Part shown: positions 35,473 to 44,506 of the stretch, one piece after another | How the letters are laid out: every line of letters begins with the position of its first letter | Numbering within the stretch: the stretch's first letter is position 1 | Assembly: GCA_964590135.1 (NCBI GenBank) | Contig: CAZPVX010000005.1 | Coordinates: 62,001-126,000, forward strand | Origin: JBDHWI01 sp964590135 | GTDB lineage: Bacteria; Chloroflexota; Anaerolineae; J036; Brachytrichaceae | Reading direction: 5' to 3' | Length of the DNA: 64,000 nt | Made by a program: the position numbers and the translations under genes | The notes under the pieces: model-generated | What the model saw: only the letters and a program-made list of their open reading frames with translations | Database searches by the model: none | Told to the model about the DNA's origin: nothing

Positions 35473-36300
35473 TCATGCTTTAGCGATGCAGTCGCGCATG
35501 TGGCGCAGGCTCTTGTTGAGGTTGGCGGCCTTCTCCGCCGGCGTGTCACCGCTGATGCTGCACTCGTAGGCCATGTAGCCGGCGAACCCGATCTCCTTCA
35601 GCACCTTGAATGACGCGACAAAATCGATGTCGCCTGTGCCTGGCTCCAGGCGCGTGTTGTCGGCAAGGTGGATGTGCGAGATGTGCTTGCCAGCCTTCCG
35701 AAACGCCTCAGGCGTGCTGGTCTCTTCGATGTGCATATGAAAGAAATCGCTGAGCAGGCCGATCCCAGGCTGTTTCGCGCGCTCGATGATGCGCACGCCA
35801 TCGCTCTGCTTGCGCAGATAATGCTGCTCATAGCGGTTGAGCGGTTCCAGCATGAACAGAGTCTTGTGTTGCGCAGCAAACGGGCCGATCTCCTCGCAGG
35901 CCGCAAGCATCATTTTCTCTTCCATCTCAAGCGGGGTGAACACGGGTGAGAGGTCTGGCACAAGCGGCGGCCCGAAGATGGGTGGCACGATCTGGCCGGC
36001 CGCGCCAATTTGTCCGCAGAATTCGAGGATGGCTTTGCTGCCATCGATGCTGCGCCGGCGTTTCGCTGGCTCTGGATGCAGGAAATCGAAACTGGCGTTG
36101 CCATCCACGTCGGCATTGCCGCATACTGAGCACAGTGGCAGGATACCGGCGATCTCATCGGCCTCGCGCCGCATGCGTGCCAGCCCCCCGCCGCCGAAAG
36201 CCAGCAACTCGATGCCTTCCACGCCATGCTCCTTCGCCCAATGCGCCTTCTCTTTGGGTGTGCTGCCAGGCAGCAGCGTAAGTTGAACTGCGATTTTCAT
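35473..36300 (-). CDS. Sugar phosphate isomerase/epimerase family protein (TIM barrel)
   Basis: A 275-residue xylose-isomerase-like barrel from the ATG at 36300; a longer reading to 36336 runs into an intergenic repeat. Landmarks are HGVEGIELLAFGGGG, LFMLEPLNRYEQHYL (metal-binding Glu), LSDFFHMHIEET, ISHIHLADNTRLEPGTGDIDF and GYMAYECSIS. Such proteins isomerise or epimerise sugars (hydroxypyruvate, tagatose, inositol derivatives). It heads a three-gene minus-strand operon with the GNAT and phosphotriesterase-like genes. Confidence 0.85.
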   Translation of the reverse strand: MKIAVQLTLLPGSTPKEKAHWAKEHGVEGIELLAFGGGGLARMRREADEIAGILPLCSVCGNADVDGNASFDFLHPEPAKRRRSIDGSKAILEFCGQIGAAGQIVPPIFGPPLVPDLSPVFTPLEMEEKMMLAACEEIGPFAAQHKTLFMLEPLNRYEQHYLRKQSDGVRIIERAKQPGIGLLSDFFHMHIEETSTPEAFRKAGKHISHIHLADNTRLEPGTGDIDFVASFKVLKEIGFAGYMAYECSISGDTPAEKAANLNKSLRHMRDCIAKA

Positions 36301-36345
36301 TTTGCCAATCTCCAGTCTCCAATTACTAATCTCCAATCATGCTTT
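36301..36345. repeat. CTCCAATTACTAATCTCCAATC-type intergenic repeat
   Basis: Directly upstream of the sugar isomerase start lie near-repeats of CCAATCTCCAGTCTCCAATTA and TAATCTCCAATC. Short AT-rich phrases of this kind recur at 62401-62440 (CCTCAATTCCACAATCTC). They look like a dispersed non-coding repeat, not coding sequence. Confidence 0.4.
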
Positions 36346-36433
36346 GTGCAAGCGCCATCGCGCCCGGCGCCTACAATCAATGCCATACTGAACTGGAACT
36401 GCTCTTTGCGGCTCTGCCTCTTTGGATTGGGAA

Positions 36434-37060
36434 ATGACATCTTGTTTTGTGGTGATCGCTGGCAATATCGGGGTCGGTAAATCGACGCTGGTTGGACTGC
36501 TGGCCCAGTATCTGGGCTGGACGCCGTTCTATGAGCCGAACGCCGATAATCCCTACCTCGCGGATTTCTACGCCGACATGCGGCGCTGGAGCTTCCATTC
36601 GCAGGTGTTCTTTCTGGCGCAGCGCGTGGCGCAACACAAGCAACTTCTGGAAAGAGGCGAGCCGGTGGTGCTGGATCGCAGCGTGTATGAGGACGCGGAG
36701 ATCTTTGCGCGCAATCTTTATCTGCGCGGCGAGATGAGCGCGCGCGATTGGCAGACCTATGAGGGTCTGTATCGCACGATGTCATCGCTATTGCGGCCGC
36801 CAGACTTGATCGTGTATCTGCGCGCGAGCGTGCCGACGCTGATGCAACGCATCGCCCGCCGGGGCCGTGATTATGAGAGCCGTGTTTCGCCGAGCTACAT
36901 CGCATCGCTCAACGTGCTGTATGAAGAGTGGGTGCACAGCTTCACCGCCAGTCCAGTGCTAACCATCGAGACGGATGCCATCGACGTTACGGCGCGCAAT
37001 AAGGATCGGCACAACGTCATTGAGATCATTCAAACGCGGTTGGATGCGTTCATTGGGTAA
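36434..37060 (+). CDS. Deoxynucleoside kinase
   Basis: A 208-residue kinase of the dNK/dGK family, which phosphorylates deoxynucleosides for nucleotide salvage. The P-loop GNIGVGKS is at 10-17; the family motif FYEPNADNPYLADFY follows; the catalytic DRS is in VVLDRSVYEDAEIFARNLY; the lid region RGRDYESRVSPSYI is also clear. I chose the ATG at 36434; a TTG 12 bases upstream is possible. Its last 31 bases overlap, antisense, the 3' end of the next gene. Confidence 0.92.
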   Translation: MTSCFVVIAGNIGVGKSTLVGLLAQYLGWTPFYEPNADNPYLADFYADMRRWSFHSQVFFLAQRVAQHKQLLERGEPVVLDRSVYEDAEIFARNLYLRGEMSARDWQTYEGLYRTMSSLLRPPDLIVYLRASVPTLMQRIARRGRDYESRVSPSYIASLNVLYEEWVHSFTASPVLTIETDAIDVTARNKDRHNVIEIIQTRLDAFIG

Positions 37061-37815
37061 ACCGCGTCGTCGTTCCACCACGGCATGCCCTCATAGCCGG
37101 CATTCATGCGCCTGAGAAATTCGATGAAGTTCATGCCGCGCACTTGCTCGAGCAAGGGCCAGTCCTGCGGCGTGAGTCGCACTTTGGCTAGCGGCATCAC
37201 GGGCTGTTCACTGAACCATTGCTCGCCATCGTGATCAGGTGTGAAGGTGTCCGCCGGCAGCAAATACACCGTGCCTTCATGCCACGGGAAGCCAGGCAGG
37301 GCGCGGTAATCCAGCGCGAACTGAAAGCGCTCGATGAGTGAGCCGTTCACGTCACGGCGCGGCGCATAGAGGTTGTTCAACGCAGGAATGACCGGCAGAT
37401 CGTTCAGTTTGGCGCGGTCGATGACGGCGTAGAAGCCGGCGAGGATGCCGCTCGAAGCCGCATACACGCGCGGTGTGCTTCCACCTTTCAGGTTGTCTTG
37501 CGCGGCGCGCGGCTCGAACACATCGATGCTTCCATTCGCCGAACCATGCGCCAGAACGCCATGCCGCCGGATGGCGTGCTCGAGAAACACCCACTTGGGC
37601 ACGTTGAAGGCATGGTCGGGTATCAACGCACCGCCGGCCTGCGAAACGTGGCGATAGAACAGACTGGAGCATGAGCGCAGCGTCGCTTCGTCCGCAGGCA
37701 GCGTCGGCGCGGGGATGAGTTGCTCAAAGTCGATGGCCTCAAGCATCGCGCGCATGTCGTGCTGCACTTCGAGCAGCGGCAACAATTGCGCAAGCTCATC
37801 TTCGGGAATGGGCAT
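37030..37815 (-). CDS. Uncharacterised protein with ADP-ribosyltransferase-like segment
   Basis: A 261-residue protein with no assured family. The middle reads AHGSANGSIDVFEPRAAQDN, then RVYAASSGILAGFYAVIDR. This order (HGS, then a VYA block, then a hydrophobic helix) resembles the core of some bacterial ADP-ribosyltransferase-like proteins; that is my inference by eye and could be wrong. No membrane segment is evident. It converges on the deoxynucleoside kinase with a 31-base overlap of the coding ends, so at least one 3' end is tightly constrained. Confidence 0.6.
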   Translation of the reverse strand: MPIPEDELAQLLPLLEVQHDMRAMLEAIDFEQLIPAPTLPADEATLRSCSSLFYRHVSQAGGALIPDHAFNVPKWVFLEHAIRRHGVLAHGSANGSIDVFEPRAAQDNLKGGSTPRVYAASSGILAGFYAVIDRAKLNDLPVIPALNNLYAPRRDVNGSLIERFQFALDYRALPGFPWHEGTVYLLPADTFTPDHDGEQWFSEQPVMPLAKVRLTPQDWPLLEQVRGMNFIEFLRRMNAGYEGMPWWNDDAVYPMNASNRV

Positions 37816-37966
37816 GGCTGGCTAGCTTAGCACGCGATTCTCGCTTCAACCGATCAGCCCGACTATGGCAGCGCTGCTTCGACCGGCTCGTATTTCCCGA
37901 TGTTGAATGGAACATGCGCAAGGCATTGCGATTCAGTGCAGGCGCGCGTTGCGTTTTTTGGTTCTG

Positions 37967-38413
37967 TTAATCGGGTTTTCTTTTTCTGCGGAGTTGGTTG
38001 CGACCACGGTTGCCGGCTTCCCAGGCATCGATGATGGCTTTGCCGTCCGCGCCTTGCCATGTCTGCGCGATTCGCTCGTGCAGGCCGGCTGGCGTGCGCT
38101 CTTTGCACAGCGCCTGTTTACCCTCGCTCGGTTTCAGGTTGAGGTCGTGCAACTGGCATAGACCTTGCGCGTTGAGGAAGCTGCAACGGCCAGAGGGGAT
38201 CGCCGGCGCTTGCCCGCCCTCGCGTCCGGCAATGGCCGGCGTCAGCACATACACCGTCTTGTCCTGCATGTGATCAAACCACCAGTCGAGCATGAGGCGG
38301 TCGGCAAAGCCGGCGTCGATCAGGTGTTGCGCGTCGTCGGGCGTGGGCCAGCAGGGCCGGCGCTCGCACATCGCCTTGCATTCCTCGCAGGTGCACGCTT
38401 CGAAGTCAGTCAT
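37967..38413 (-). CDS. YkgJ-like cysteine cluster protein
   Basis: A 148-residue protein rich in cysteine. The N-terminus reads CTCEECKAMCERRPC, and a later GRCSFLNAQGLCQLHDL and KQALCKE complete the pattern of the YkgJ/zinc-or-iron-chelating family. The metal and role are unknown. Its start overlaps by 4 bases the stop of the MmcQ/YjbR gene, so the two are one operon. The C-terminus is very basic (RGRNQLRRKRKPD). Confidence 0.75.
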   Translation of the reverse strand: MTDFEACTCEECKAMCERRPCWPTPDDAQHLIDAGFADRLMLDWWFDHMQDKTVYVLTPAIAGREGGQAPAIPSGRCSFLNAQGLCQLHDLNLKPSEGKQALCKERTPAGLHERIAQTWQGADGKAIIDAWEAGNRGRNQLRRKRKPD

Positions 38414-38787
38414 GAATCACGCGCCGGCTGTGCTTTATCGTATTCGGCTACAAGCCGCTTGGGAGCTACCTGCCGCCATGCGCGCTCAAAAAGATCGCTC
38501 AGATCTGAGTCGCCCACGCTCTCCAATCGCACCAGAAGATAGGTCCAGCCGCTGGGTTGCACGCCGCGGTAATGATCTGTAATGAAGTAAGTTGCCGGCT
38601 TAGCCTGCATCAAAATGTCGCGGAGTATCGCATCGACTTTGATGACGAGGATGCCGTCGGCGCGCAGCCACGCCAGCGATTTGCCCTTCACCTTGAAGGC
38701 TGGCGTGCCATACGACTCGCCAAGGTCAAGGTTGGGCCATGCAAGCGCAATGCGCTTGAGCCGTTCAAGGATCGCCGGCGTGGACAT
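38410..38787 (-). CDS. MmcQ/YjbR family protein
   Basis: A 125-residue protein from the ATG at 38787, with the family's pattern: ERLKRIALAWPNLDLGESYGTPAFKVKGKSLAWL, then DHYRGVQPSGWTYLLVRLE. It is a CyaY-like fold, often annotated as DNA-binding, with no firm role. It overlaps the cysteine cluster gene by 4 bases. Confidence 0.82.
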   Translation of the reverse strand: MSTPAILERLKRIALAWPNLDLGESYGTPAFKVKGKSLAWLRADGILVIKVDAILRDILMQAKPATYFITDHYRGVQPSGWTYLLVRLESVGDSDLSDLFERAWRQVAPKRLVAEYDKAQPARDS

Positions 38788-38832
38788 GCTCTTGTGTTTA
38801 TGGCGCGACACAGAGGTGCGCCACAAATGGTT

Positions 38833-40326
38833 TTAGAACTTGCGGCTCCACTCCCTCGGCCAGCGCTCGATCACGACCTTGGTCTCGGTGTAGAACTCGA
38901 TGCCGTGGAAGCCTTGTGCGTGCAGGTCGCCGAAGAAACTCTCGCGCCAGCCGCTGAATGGGAAGTAGGCCATGGGCGCCGGCACGCCGATGTTGATGCC
39001 GACGTTGCCACTGTTCACTTCATAGCGGAACTGCCGCGCTGTCGCGCCGCTGCTGGTGAAGATCGACACGGCATTGCCAAAAGCGCGGTCATTCACCATC
39101 GCGATCGCCTCTTCCACCGTTTCAGCATGCATCAGGCTCAGCACCGGTCCGAAGATCTCGGTCTTGGCGATCTCGCCCTGCGGCGGCACATGATCGAGGA
39201 TGGTGGGGAAGACGAAGTAACCATCCTCATAGCCGCTCACCTTTCTGTTGCGGCCATCCAGCAGCACCTTTGCGCCCTCGCTCTCGCCCTGCGCGATCAG
39301 CCTTTCGATGCGCTGTTTGCTCTCTGGCGTGATCACCGGCCCCATCTCGATGCCCTTGTCGAGGCCATAGCCAACCTTGCGCGAGGCAGCGGTATCGGCC
39401 AGCGCCTCGACGAACTCATTGCGCGCTTTGCCAACGGTGATGCCGACAGATGCTGCAAGGCAGCGCTGGCCGGCGCATCCGAAGGCTGAGTCGGCCACAA
39501 TGCGCGTCGTGGTCTCCATGTCGGCATCGGGCATGATGACCACTGGATTCTTTGCGCCACCCTGCGCCTGCACGCGCTTGCCGTTGGCCGCGCCGCGCTG
39601 ATAGATGTAGCGCGCCACCGGCGTGCTGCCAACGAACGAGATGGCGCGGATAAGCGGGTGATCGAGGATGGCATCGACGACTTCCTTGCCGCCGTTGACG
39701 ACTTGGATGACGCCGGCAGGGAAGCCGGCCTGCTCAATCAGCTCGAACAGCTTCTGCATCGACATCGGCACTTTCTCGCTCGGCTTCAGGATAAAGCAGT
39801 TGCCGGTGGCGACAGCATAAGGCAGGAACCACATCGGCACCATGGCGGGGAAGTTGAACGGCGTGATGGCTCCAACCACGCCAAGCGGCTGGCGAATCAT
39901 GTGCTCATCGATGCCGCGCGCAATGTCTTCGTTGTTGATGCCCTGCATCATCACAGGCGCGCCGCTGGCCACTTCGATGTTCTCGATGGAGCGCACGACC
40001 TCTGCCTGACTTTCGCCGAAGGTCTTGCCGGCTTCATTTGTGATCACGCGCGCCAATTCGTCCTTCTGAGCCTCCATCAGATGCTTCAGACGATAGAGAA
40101 ATTGAATGCGCTCGCCGACCGGGATGCGGCGCCAACTGTGGAATGCCTTCTGTGCAGCCTGTGCGGCGACGTCCACTGCGTCTGCCGGCGAGAGCGGCAC
40201 CTGCGTCAACACCTGTGCGGTGGCAGGGTTCTTCACGTCCAGATACGAACTTGCACTCGACGACGTCCACTTGCCGTCGATGTAGTTGAGTAAACGGCTA
40301 TTGCTTGTGCTTGACACGGGTTTCAT
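38833..40326 (-). CDS. mmsA: Methylmalonate-semialdehyde dehydrogenase (CoA-acylating)
   Basis: A 497-residue CoA-dependent aldehyde dehydrogenase of the MmsA type. It oxidises methylmalonate or malonate semialdehyde to propionyl-CoA or acetyl-CoA with NAD. Landmarks are ITPFNFPAMVPMWFLPYA, ISFVGSTPVARYIY, AFGCAGQRCLAASV with the catalytic Cys, EIFGPVLSLM and FPFSGWRESFFGDLHAQG. The AAGGAG site abuts the ATG at 40326 with no spacer; the GTG three codons later (40317) is 9 bases from it and may be the true start. It could finish the pyrimidine breakdown route encoded at 41851-48465. Confidence 0.93.
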   Translation of the reverse strand: MKPVSSTSNSRLLNYIDGKWTSSSASSYLDVKNPATAQVLTQVPLSPADAVDVAAQAAQKAFHSWRRIPVGERIQFLYRLKHLMEAQKDELARVITNEAGKTFGESQAEVVRSIENIEVASGAPVMMQGINNEDIARGIDEHMIRQPLGVVGAITPFNFPAMVPMWFLPYAVATGNCFILKPSEKVPMSMQKLFELIEQAGFPAGVIQVVNGGKEVVDAILDHPLIRAISFVGSTPVARYIYQRGAANGKRVQAQGGAKNPVVIMPDADMETTTRIVADSAFGCAGQRCLAASVGITVGKARNEFVEALADTAASRKVGYGLDKGIEMGPVITPESKQRIERLIAQGESEGAKVLLDGRNRKVSGYEDGYFVFPTILDHVPPQGEIAKTEIFGPVLSLMHAETVEEAIAMVNDRAFGNAVSIFTSSGATARQFRYEVNSGNVGINIGVPAPMAYFPFSGWRESFFGDLHAQGFHGIEFYTETKVVIERWPREWSRKF

Positions 40327-40395
40327 CTCCTTGCGCGTGTGCTTGGCTTGATTATAAAGACTGAGGCGCGGCGCCATCTTCCGGAAGATCTGCGA

Positions 40396-41106
40396 TCATT
40401 TCGCGCCAGCGCCTTCGAGAATCCTGATGATTGCTTCGAAGCTGCGCTGCCTGGCGTGCGCTAAAGGCGTGACGCCGGCGCTGTCAGCGAGGTTCACATC
40501 TGCGCCGGCATCCACCAGCAGTCGCACTGCCTCGGTGTGGTGCGCGCCGCCATCGCCCAGAATAATCGCCTCCAGCAGCGCCGTCCAGCCCAGGCGGTTG
40601 ACATGATCGATGTTGATGCCGGTCTTGAGCAGTTCACGGATGATCTCGACATGGCCGCGATCAGCGGCACGGATGAGGCCGGTGCCGTTATAGCTGTCGA
40701 GGCTGTGCACGTCGGCGCCATTGGCGAGTGCAAGTTGCAGCATCTCAAGGCCGCCGTCGGCAGTGGGGATGAGATAGGCGCTCTGCTGCGTGTTGTCCTT
40801 CACGTTCACGTCTGCGCCGGCGTCGATGAGCGCCTTTGCCACAGCGACGTGATTGCCATATGCTGCTGCGATGAGCGCGGTGCGTCCTGCGCCGTCGACG
40901 GCTTTTACGCTGGCGCCTTGCGCGAGCAGGCGTTGCACTGTGGCGAGATCACCTTTGCCAGCGGCATCGATCAACCTGGCATCGCGCGTTTGGGATGAGG
41001 GTATTGGGTTCATGGTGGATGGAACTGCAGGCGGCGGCGCCGGCGGCATGGCGCATGCGGCGAGCGCGACTGCGAGGGCGCCGGTGGAAATCACTTTCAA
41101 CATCAT
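40396..41106 (-). CDS. Ankyrin-repeat lipoprotein
   Basis: A 236-residue protein with lipobox LAAC (Cys18) followed by a proline-rich linker and about six ankyrin repeats. Examples are GRTALIAAAYGNHVAVAKALIDAGADVN, NGTGLIRAADRGHVEIIRELL, GWTALLEAIILGDGG and GVTPLAHARQRSFEAIIRIL. It probably makes protein contacts outside the cytoplasm. The ATG at 41106 overlaps the stop of the phosphatase-like gene upstream (ATGA), so the two are coupled. Confidence 0.88.
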   Translation of the reverse strand: MMLKVISTGALAVALAACAMPPAPPPAVPSTMNPIPSSQTRDARLIDAAGKGDLATVQRLLAQGASVKAVDGAGRTALIAAAYGNHVAVAKALIDAGADVNVKDNTQQSAYLIPTADGGLEMLQLALANGADVHSLDSYNGTGLIRAADRGHVEIIRELLKTGINIDHVNRLGWTALLEAIILGDGGAHHTEAVRLLVDAGADVNLADSAGVTPLAHARQRSFEAIIRILEGAGAK

Positions 41107-41561
41107 GGCTGCTCCACTTCTCGCAACGCGCGAGATGACAGCTCGTTCAGCAGCCACACCACATTTGCTTCAATCAGGCCGAGCGCCTCATTCGCGCCCA
41201 TACGGTCGAGATCCGGCACGTGCCAGAATGTGAACTTGCTGCGCCACGCGGGGAAGAGATGCTCGACGTAAGCGGGATGCTCGTCGGCATCCATGGCGAT
41301 GATGCGGCCGGCGTTGCGCAGGTCAGCTTCGATGAGCCGGCGCGGGTATGGCATGGGGTCTGGCGCAGCATAGCCCCGCTCGTGCAACCGCTCAATCGTC
41401 ACTTTGGCGACGGGGCCGGGGTTCACGGGGCTGGGATCGAAGCCGCGCGAGATGGCAAGCCACGCGAGCGATGCCGGCCTCGTCGCGTTGAATAGCATCT
41501 CGGCGTAGCGGCTGCGATAGTAATTGCCGGTGCAGACGAACAAGACGGTTTGTTGCATCAT
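41103..41561 (-). CDS. Low-molecular-weight protein tyrosine phosphatase-like protein
   Basis: A 152-residue protein. The N-terminal P-loop TVLFVCTGNYYRSRYAEMLF matches the C-x5-R-S catalytic motif of low-molecular-weight phosphatases and arsenate reductases. The general acid region is probably WHVPDLDRMG. RRLIEADLRNAGRIIAMDADEHPAYVEHLFP is also family-like. It could dephosphorylate protein tyrosine or act on another phosphoester. It is coupled to the ankyrin lipoprotein gene downstream. Confidence 0.8.
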   Translation of the reverse strand: MMQQTVLFVCTGNYYRSRYAEMLFNATRPASLAWLAISRGFDPSPVNPGPVAKVTIERLHERGYAAPDPMPYPRRLIEADLRNAGRIIAMDADEHPAYVEHLFPAWRSKFTFWHVPDLDRMGANEALGLIEANVVWLLNELSSRALREVEQP

Positions 41562-41850
41562 CACCCATCTGACAAGGCGCTGAGCAGTGTCACCTCGCTT
41601 TGAGCATGTCACCTCAACTGCTCTGAACCATGATTTGAAAATTTCACGCGACGCCGGCTTTTACCAGCATGACTAGCGCATCGATCGCGCGTGATCGCCA
41701 ATCGTAAAAGCATGCATCGGTGATGACGGCCACCATGTCGGGTGAAAAGGAAGGGCATGCGCGTGGCTTGCATCTGCATGCCCTTCGGTATCCCTTGCAT
41801 AGCCTGGCGCATGGCATGCATGAACGCTTCGCGCGTCGAATCTAAGGACT
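41562..41850. other. Intergenic stretch without a supported gene
   Basis: This 289-base stretch separates two minus-strand genes. It contains repeated GCATG-type words and a strong hairpin (41750-41786) but no reading frame I believe. Confidence 0.6.
41745..41786 (-). terminator. Terminator-like hairpin after dihydropyrimidinase
   Basis: A perfect 11-bp inverted repeat GAAGGGCATGC/GCATGCCCTTC (41750-41760 and 41776-41786, 15-base loop) lies 65 bases beyond the dihydropyrimidinase stop. Read on the minus strand, the stem is followed by CTTTTC. This fits the end of the pyrimidine operon. Confidence 0.6.
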
Positions 41851-43236
41851 TCAGAAATGCGTCGGCTCACGCTTGATGAACTGGCCGCGGCCAAGCGTGC
41901 CGACGAACTGGCCATCCTGCGCCTGCACTTCGCCGCGCACGGTCACGACCGAGGGCCGGCCCTTGATCTCCCAACCCTCAAACGCGCTGTAGTCCAGATT
42001 CAACTGATGCGTCTTTGCCGAGATCGTGCCGCGATAGTTTGGATCGTAGACCACCAAATCGGCGTCGCTGCCAACGGCGATGGCGCCTTTGCGCGGGAAC
42101 ATGCCGAATAGTTTGGCTGCATTGGTGCTGGCCACGTCGACGAACTGATTGAGTGAGAGCCGGCCTGCCGCCACGCCGTGCGTATACAGCACGTTGATGC
42201 GGTCTTCCAGCGATGGGATGCCGTTCGGAATCTTCGTGAAGTCGTCGCGCCCCATCTCCTTTTGCCCCTTGAAGTCGAAGGGCGCATGGTCGGTCGCGAC
42301 AGTCGATGCGAATCCTTGCCGCAGTGCGTTCCAGAACACGTCCTGATTCGTCTTGTCGCGCAGCGGCGGCGACATGACGTATTTCGCACCCTCGAAGTTC
42401 GGCAACTCGGCATAGCTCTTGTCCATGACAAGATACTGGATCAGCGTTTCGACCCACACATTCAGGCCGCGCGCCTTGCCGGCCATCGCTTCGTTCAGCG
42501 ACTCTTCGCATGAGGTGTGGACGATGTAGGTGTGCGCACCGGTCATCTCGGCAAAGGTCAAGAGGTGATGCACGCCTTCGGCTTCGACACGCGGCGGCCG
42601 GCTCCAGTAGTGCCATTCCGGGCCGGTCTTGCCTTCGCTCAGCAGCTTCGCCTGCAGCAGCGAGACGAGGTCTTCGTTCTCGCAGTGCGCCGTGGTGATC
42701 ACGCCGAGCTTTTTTGCCAGCGCCAGCGTGTGATACAGCTCGTCGTCGTTGATGCCAAACGCGCCCTTGTAGGCCAGAAAAATCTTGAAGCTGGCGACGC
42801 CGGCCTTCACGATCTCTTGCAACTCGCCTTCCACCGTTTTGTCGTAGCGCGACACGCCCTGATGGAAAGTGAAGTCGCATGCGGCTTTGCCCTTCGTCTG
42901 GTTCATCCAGAATTCGAAGCCGTCGGTAAGCGGCGAGCCATTGCGCGCCTGGCACACCATTTCGATCAGCGTGGTGGTGCCGCCGACCAGCGCGGCCTTG
43001 CTGGCGCTCACATAGTCATCTTTGGCATAGGTGCCCATGAAGGGCAGGTAGATGTGCACGTGAGGATCGATGAAGCCGGGGAAAACATATTTGCCCGTCG
43101 CATCGATCACGGTGGTGTCTGCCGGCGCTTCAAGCCCCTTGCCGATGCGCGTGATGGTTTCGCCTGCGCAGAAGATGTCGGCATTTGCCGTCTCGCCGGC
43201 GGTGACGATGGTGCCGTTTTTGATCAAGAGTGACAT
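41851..43236 (-). CDS. hydA: Dihydropyrimidinase / D-hydantoinase
   Basis: A 461-residue cyclic amidohydrolase. It opens dihydrouracil or dihydrothymine (and hydantoins) rings. Metal motifs are PHVHIYLPF (His59, His61), the carbamylated Lys151 in ASFKIFLAYKG, TTAHCEN, IVHTSCEES and STVATDHAPFDF (Asp). Length and order match the family. It is the last gene of a minus-strand run with an ABC importer and a flavin-dependent oxidoreductase. That context favours pyrimidine breakdown over a general hydantoinase role. Confidence 0.95.
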   Translation of the reverse strand: MSLLIKNGTIVTAGETANADIFCAGETITRIGKGLEAPADTTVIDATGKYVFPGFIDPHVHIYLPFMGTYAKDDYVSASKAALVGGTTTLIEMVCQARNGSPLTDGFEFWMNQTKGKAACDFTFHQGVSRYDKTVEGELQEIVKAGVASFKIFLAYKGAFGINDDELYHTLALAKKLGVITTAHCENEDLVSLLQAKLLSEGKTGPEWHYWSRPPRVEAEGVHHLLTFAEMTGAHTYIVHTSCEESLNEAMAGKARGLNVWVETLIQYLVMDKSYAELPNFEGAKYVMSPPLRDKTNQDVFWNALRQGFASTVATDHAPFDFKGQKEMGRDDFTKIPNGIPSLEDRINVLYTHGVAAGRLSLNQFVDVASTNAAKLFGMFPRKGAIAVGSDADLVVYDPNYRGTISAKTHQLNLDYSAFEGWEIKGRPSVVTVRGEVQAQDGQFVGTLGRGQFIKREPTHF

Positions 43237-43412
43237 GGTTGCAGAAATTCTCTCGCGAAGTCACAAAGAAAAATACTTTGTGCTTTGCGATGCGTCCTTC
43301 ATGTTTAGGCAAGCATTCTGAATGGAATGCGGCTTGGAATGGCGGCACGCATGCGCCTGACAGTGCCGCACGTGGTTGAAGCATGCGCTGATCATTCGAC
43401 AAGAACGCAGCT

Positions 43413-44492
43413 CTATTTACGCTTTGCCTTCGATGCGGATTTCTTCACGGGTTTCTTCGTCGCCGGCTTTGCCACGCGCACGCTCTTCTTGCCGTTGAAG
43501 TGCGGGATGATCTGCCGGCCGTAGGCTGCGACCTGCTTCTCTTCGTCGCCGCTCATCAGATAGATGTTGAACTGATGCACGCCGAGCGATTGCAATTCTT
43601 CCAGCTTGGCAATGTGATCCTTGACTGTGCCGACAATGCAGTAGCGATCCGTGATCTCATCCGGCACGAAGCGCCCATTCTCGCTGCCCACCTGCGCGTG
43701 ATGCAGATAGTCGTATTCTGGCCGATCTTCGACGTAGGCCACCAACTCCTGCGGCAGATCTTCCTTCGGGTAGCGCTTCAGCAGATCGACTACGTGGTTG
43801 CTCACGAGTGCGGGGAACCAGCGCACGTGGTCGCGCGCCGTCGCCAGGTCGCTGCTGATCCACACCGGCGCGCACGACATGATCTTGATCTTGCTGTAGT
43901 CGCGGCCGGCTTCTTGCGCGCCTTCCTTCACGAATTGCAGGCACCACTTGATCAAGAATGGATCTGCAAATTGCAGCACCACTCCGTCGGCGATGCGGCC
44001 GGCGCTGCGCAGGGCGATGGGGCCATAGCCGGCCACCCACACCGGCGGCGCGCCGTGTTCTGCCCATGTCAGCATCACATCTGTGCCTTCGTAGTTCAGA
44101 TGCTTGCCGGCAGTCAGCGCGCGAAATTGCTCGACGAATTCCTCAAGGTTCGCCATCGTGGTCGGACCTTTGCCCAGGCGCCGGCGGCTGCTGTCGCCGC
44201 GCCCAATGCCGATGTCCATGCGCCCGCCGCTGATGTTCTGCAGGGTGGCAAAATCGCTTGCTGCCACAGTGACATCGCGAACCACCGGGTTGGTGACGAG
44301 CGTGCCGATGTGCGCCTTCTTTGTCGCGTTCGCCCACAATGCAAAACGCGGAAAGACCGCCTGCCACAACACGTGGCTGTCGAAGCTCCACAGATAACGG
44401 AAGCCGGCGGCTTCGGCCTGTTGCGCGATCTTCAACTCGCGCTGCCAGCCCATATCGCTCTTGAAGGTGATGCCGAAATCCATTTTTGTCAT
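43413..44492 (-). CDS. LLM-class flavin-dependent oxidoreductase with lysine-rich tail
   Basis: A 359-residue luciferase-like protein that resembles the F420/FMN-dependent group often found beside dihydropyrimidinase (the TIGR03842/CPS_4043 type). Landmarks are MDFGITFKSDMGWQREL, FRYLWSFDSHVLWQ, TNPVVRDVTVAASDFATLQ, RMDIGIGRGDSSRRRLGK and VWVAGYGPIALRSAGR. The last 26 residues are a lysine-rich tail (from GKKSVRVAKP to the end), unusual for this enzyme class. In this operon it may act on a pyrimidine breakdown intermediate; that is inference. Confidence 0.88.
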   Translation of the reverse strand: MTKMDFGITFKSDMGWQRELKIAQQAEAAGFRYLWSFDSHVLWQAVFPRFALWANATKKAHIGTLVTNPVVRDVTVAASDFATLQNISGGRMDIGIGRGDSSRRRLGKGPTTMANLEEFVEQFRALTAGKHLNYEGTDVMLTWAEHGAPPVWVAGYGPIALRSAGRIADGVVLQFADPFLIKWCLQFVKEGAQEAGRDYSKIKIMSCAPVWISSDLATARDHVRWFPALVSNHVVDLLKRYPKEDLPQELVAYVEDRPEYDYLHHAQVGSENGRFVPDEITDRYCIVGTVKDHIAKLEELQSLGVHQFNIYLMSGDEEKQVAAYGRQIIPHFNGKKSVRVAKPATKKPVKKSASKAKRK

Positions 44493-44506
44493 AGTCGATC
44501 AATATC

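Noticed and set aside
41609..41915. Short open frames between the phosphatase-like gene and dihydropyrimidinase
   Set aside because: His/Met-rich translations caused by repeated GCATGC words; no ribosome site.
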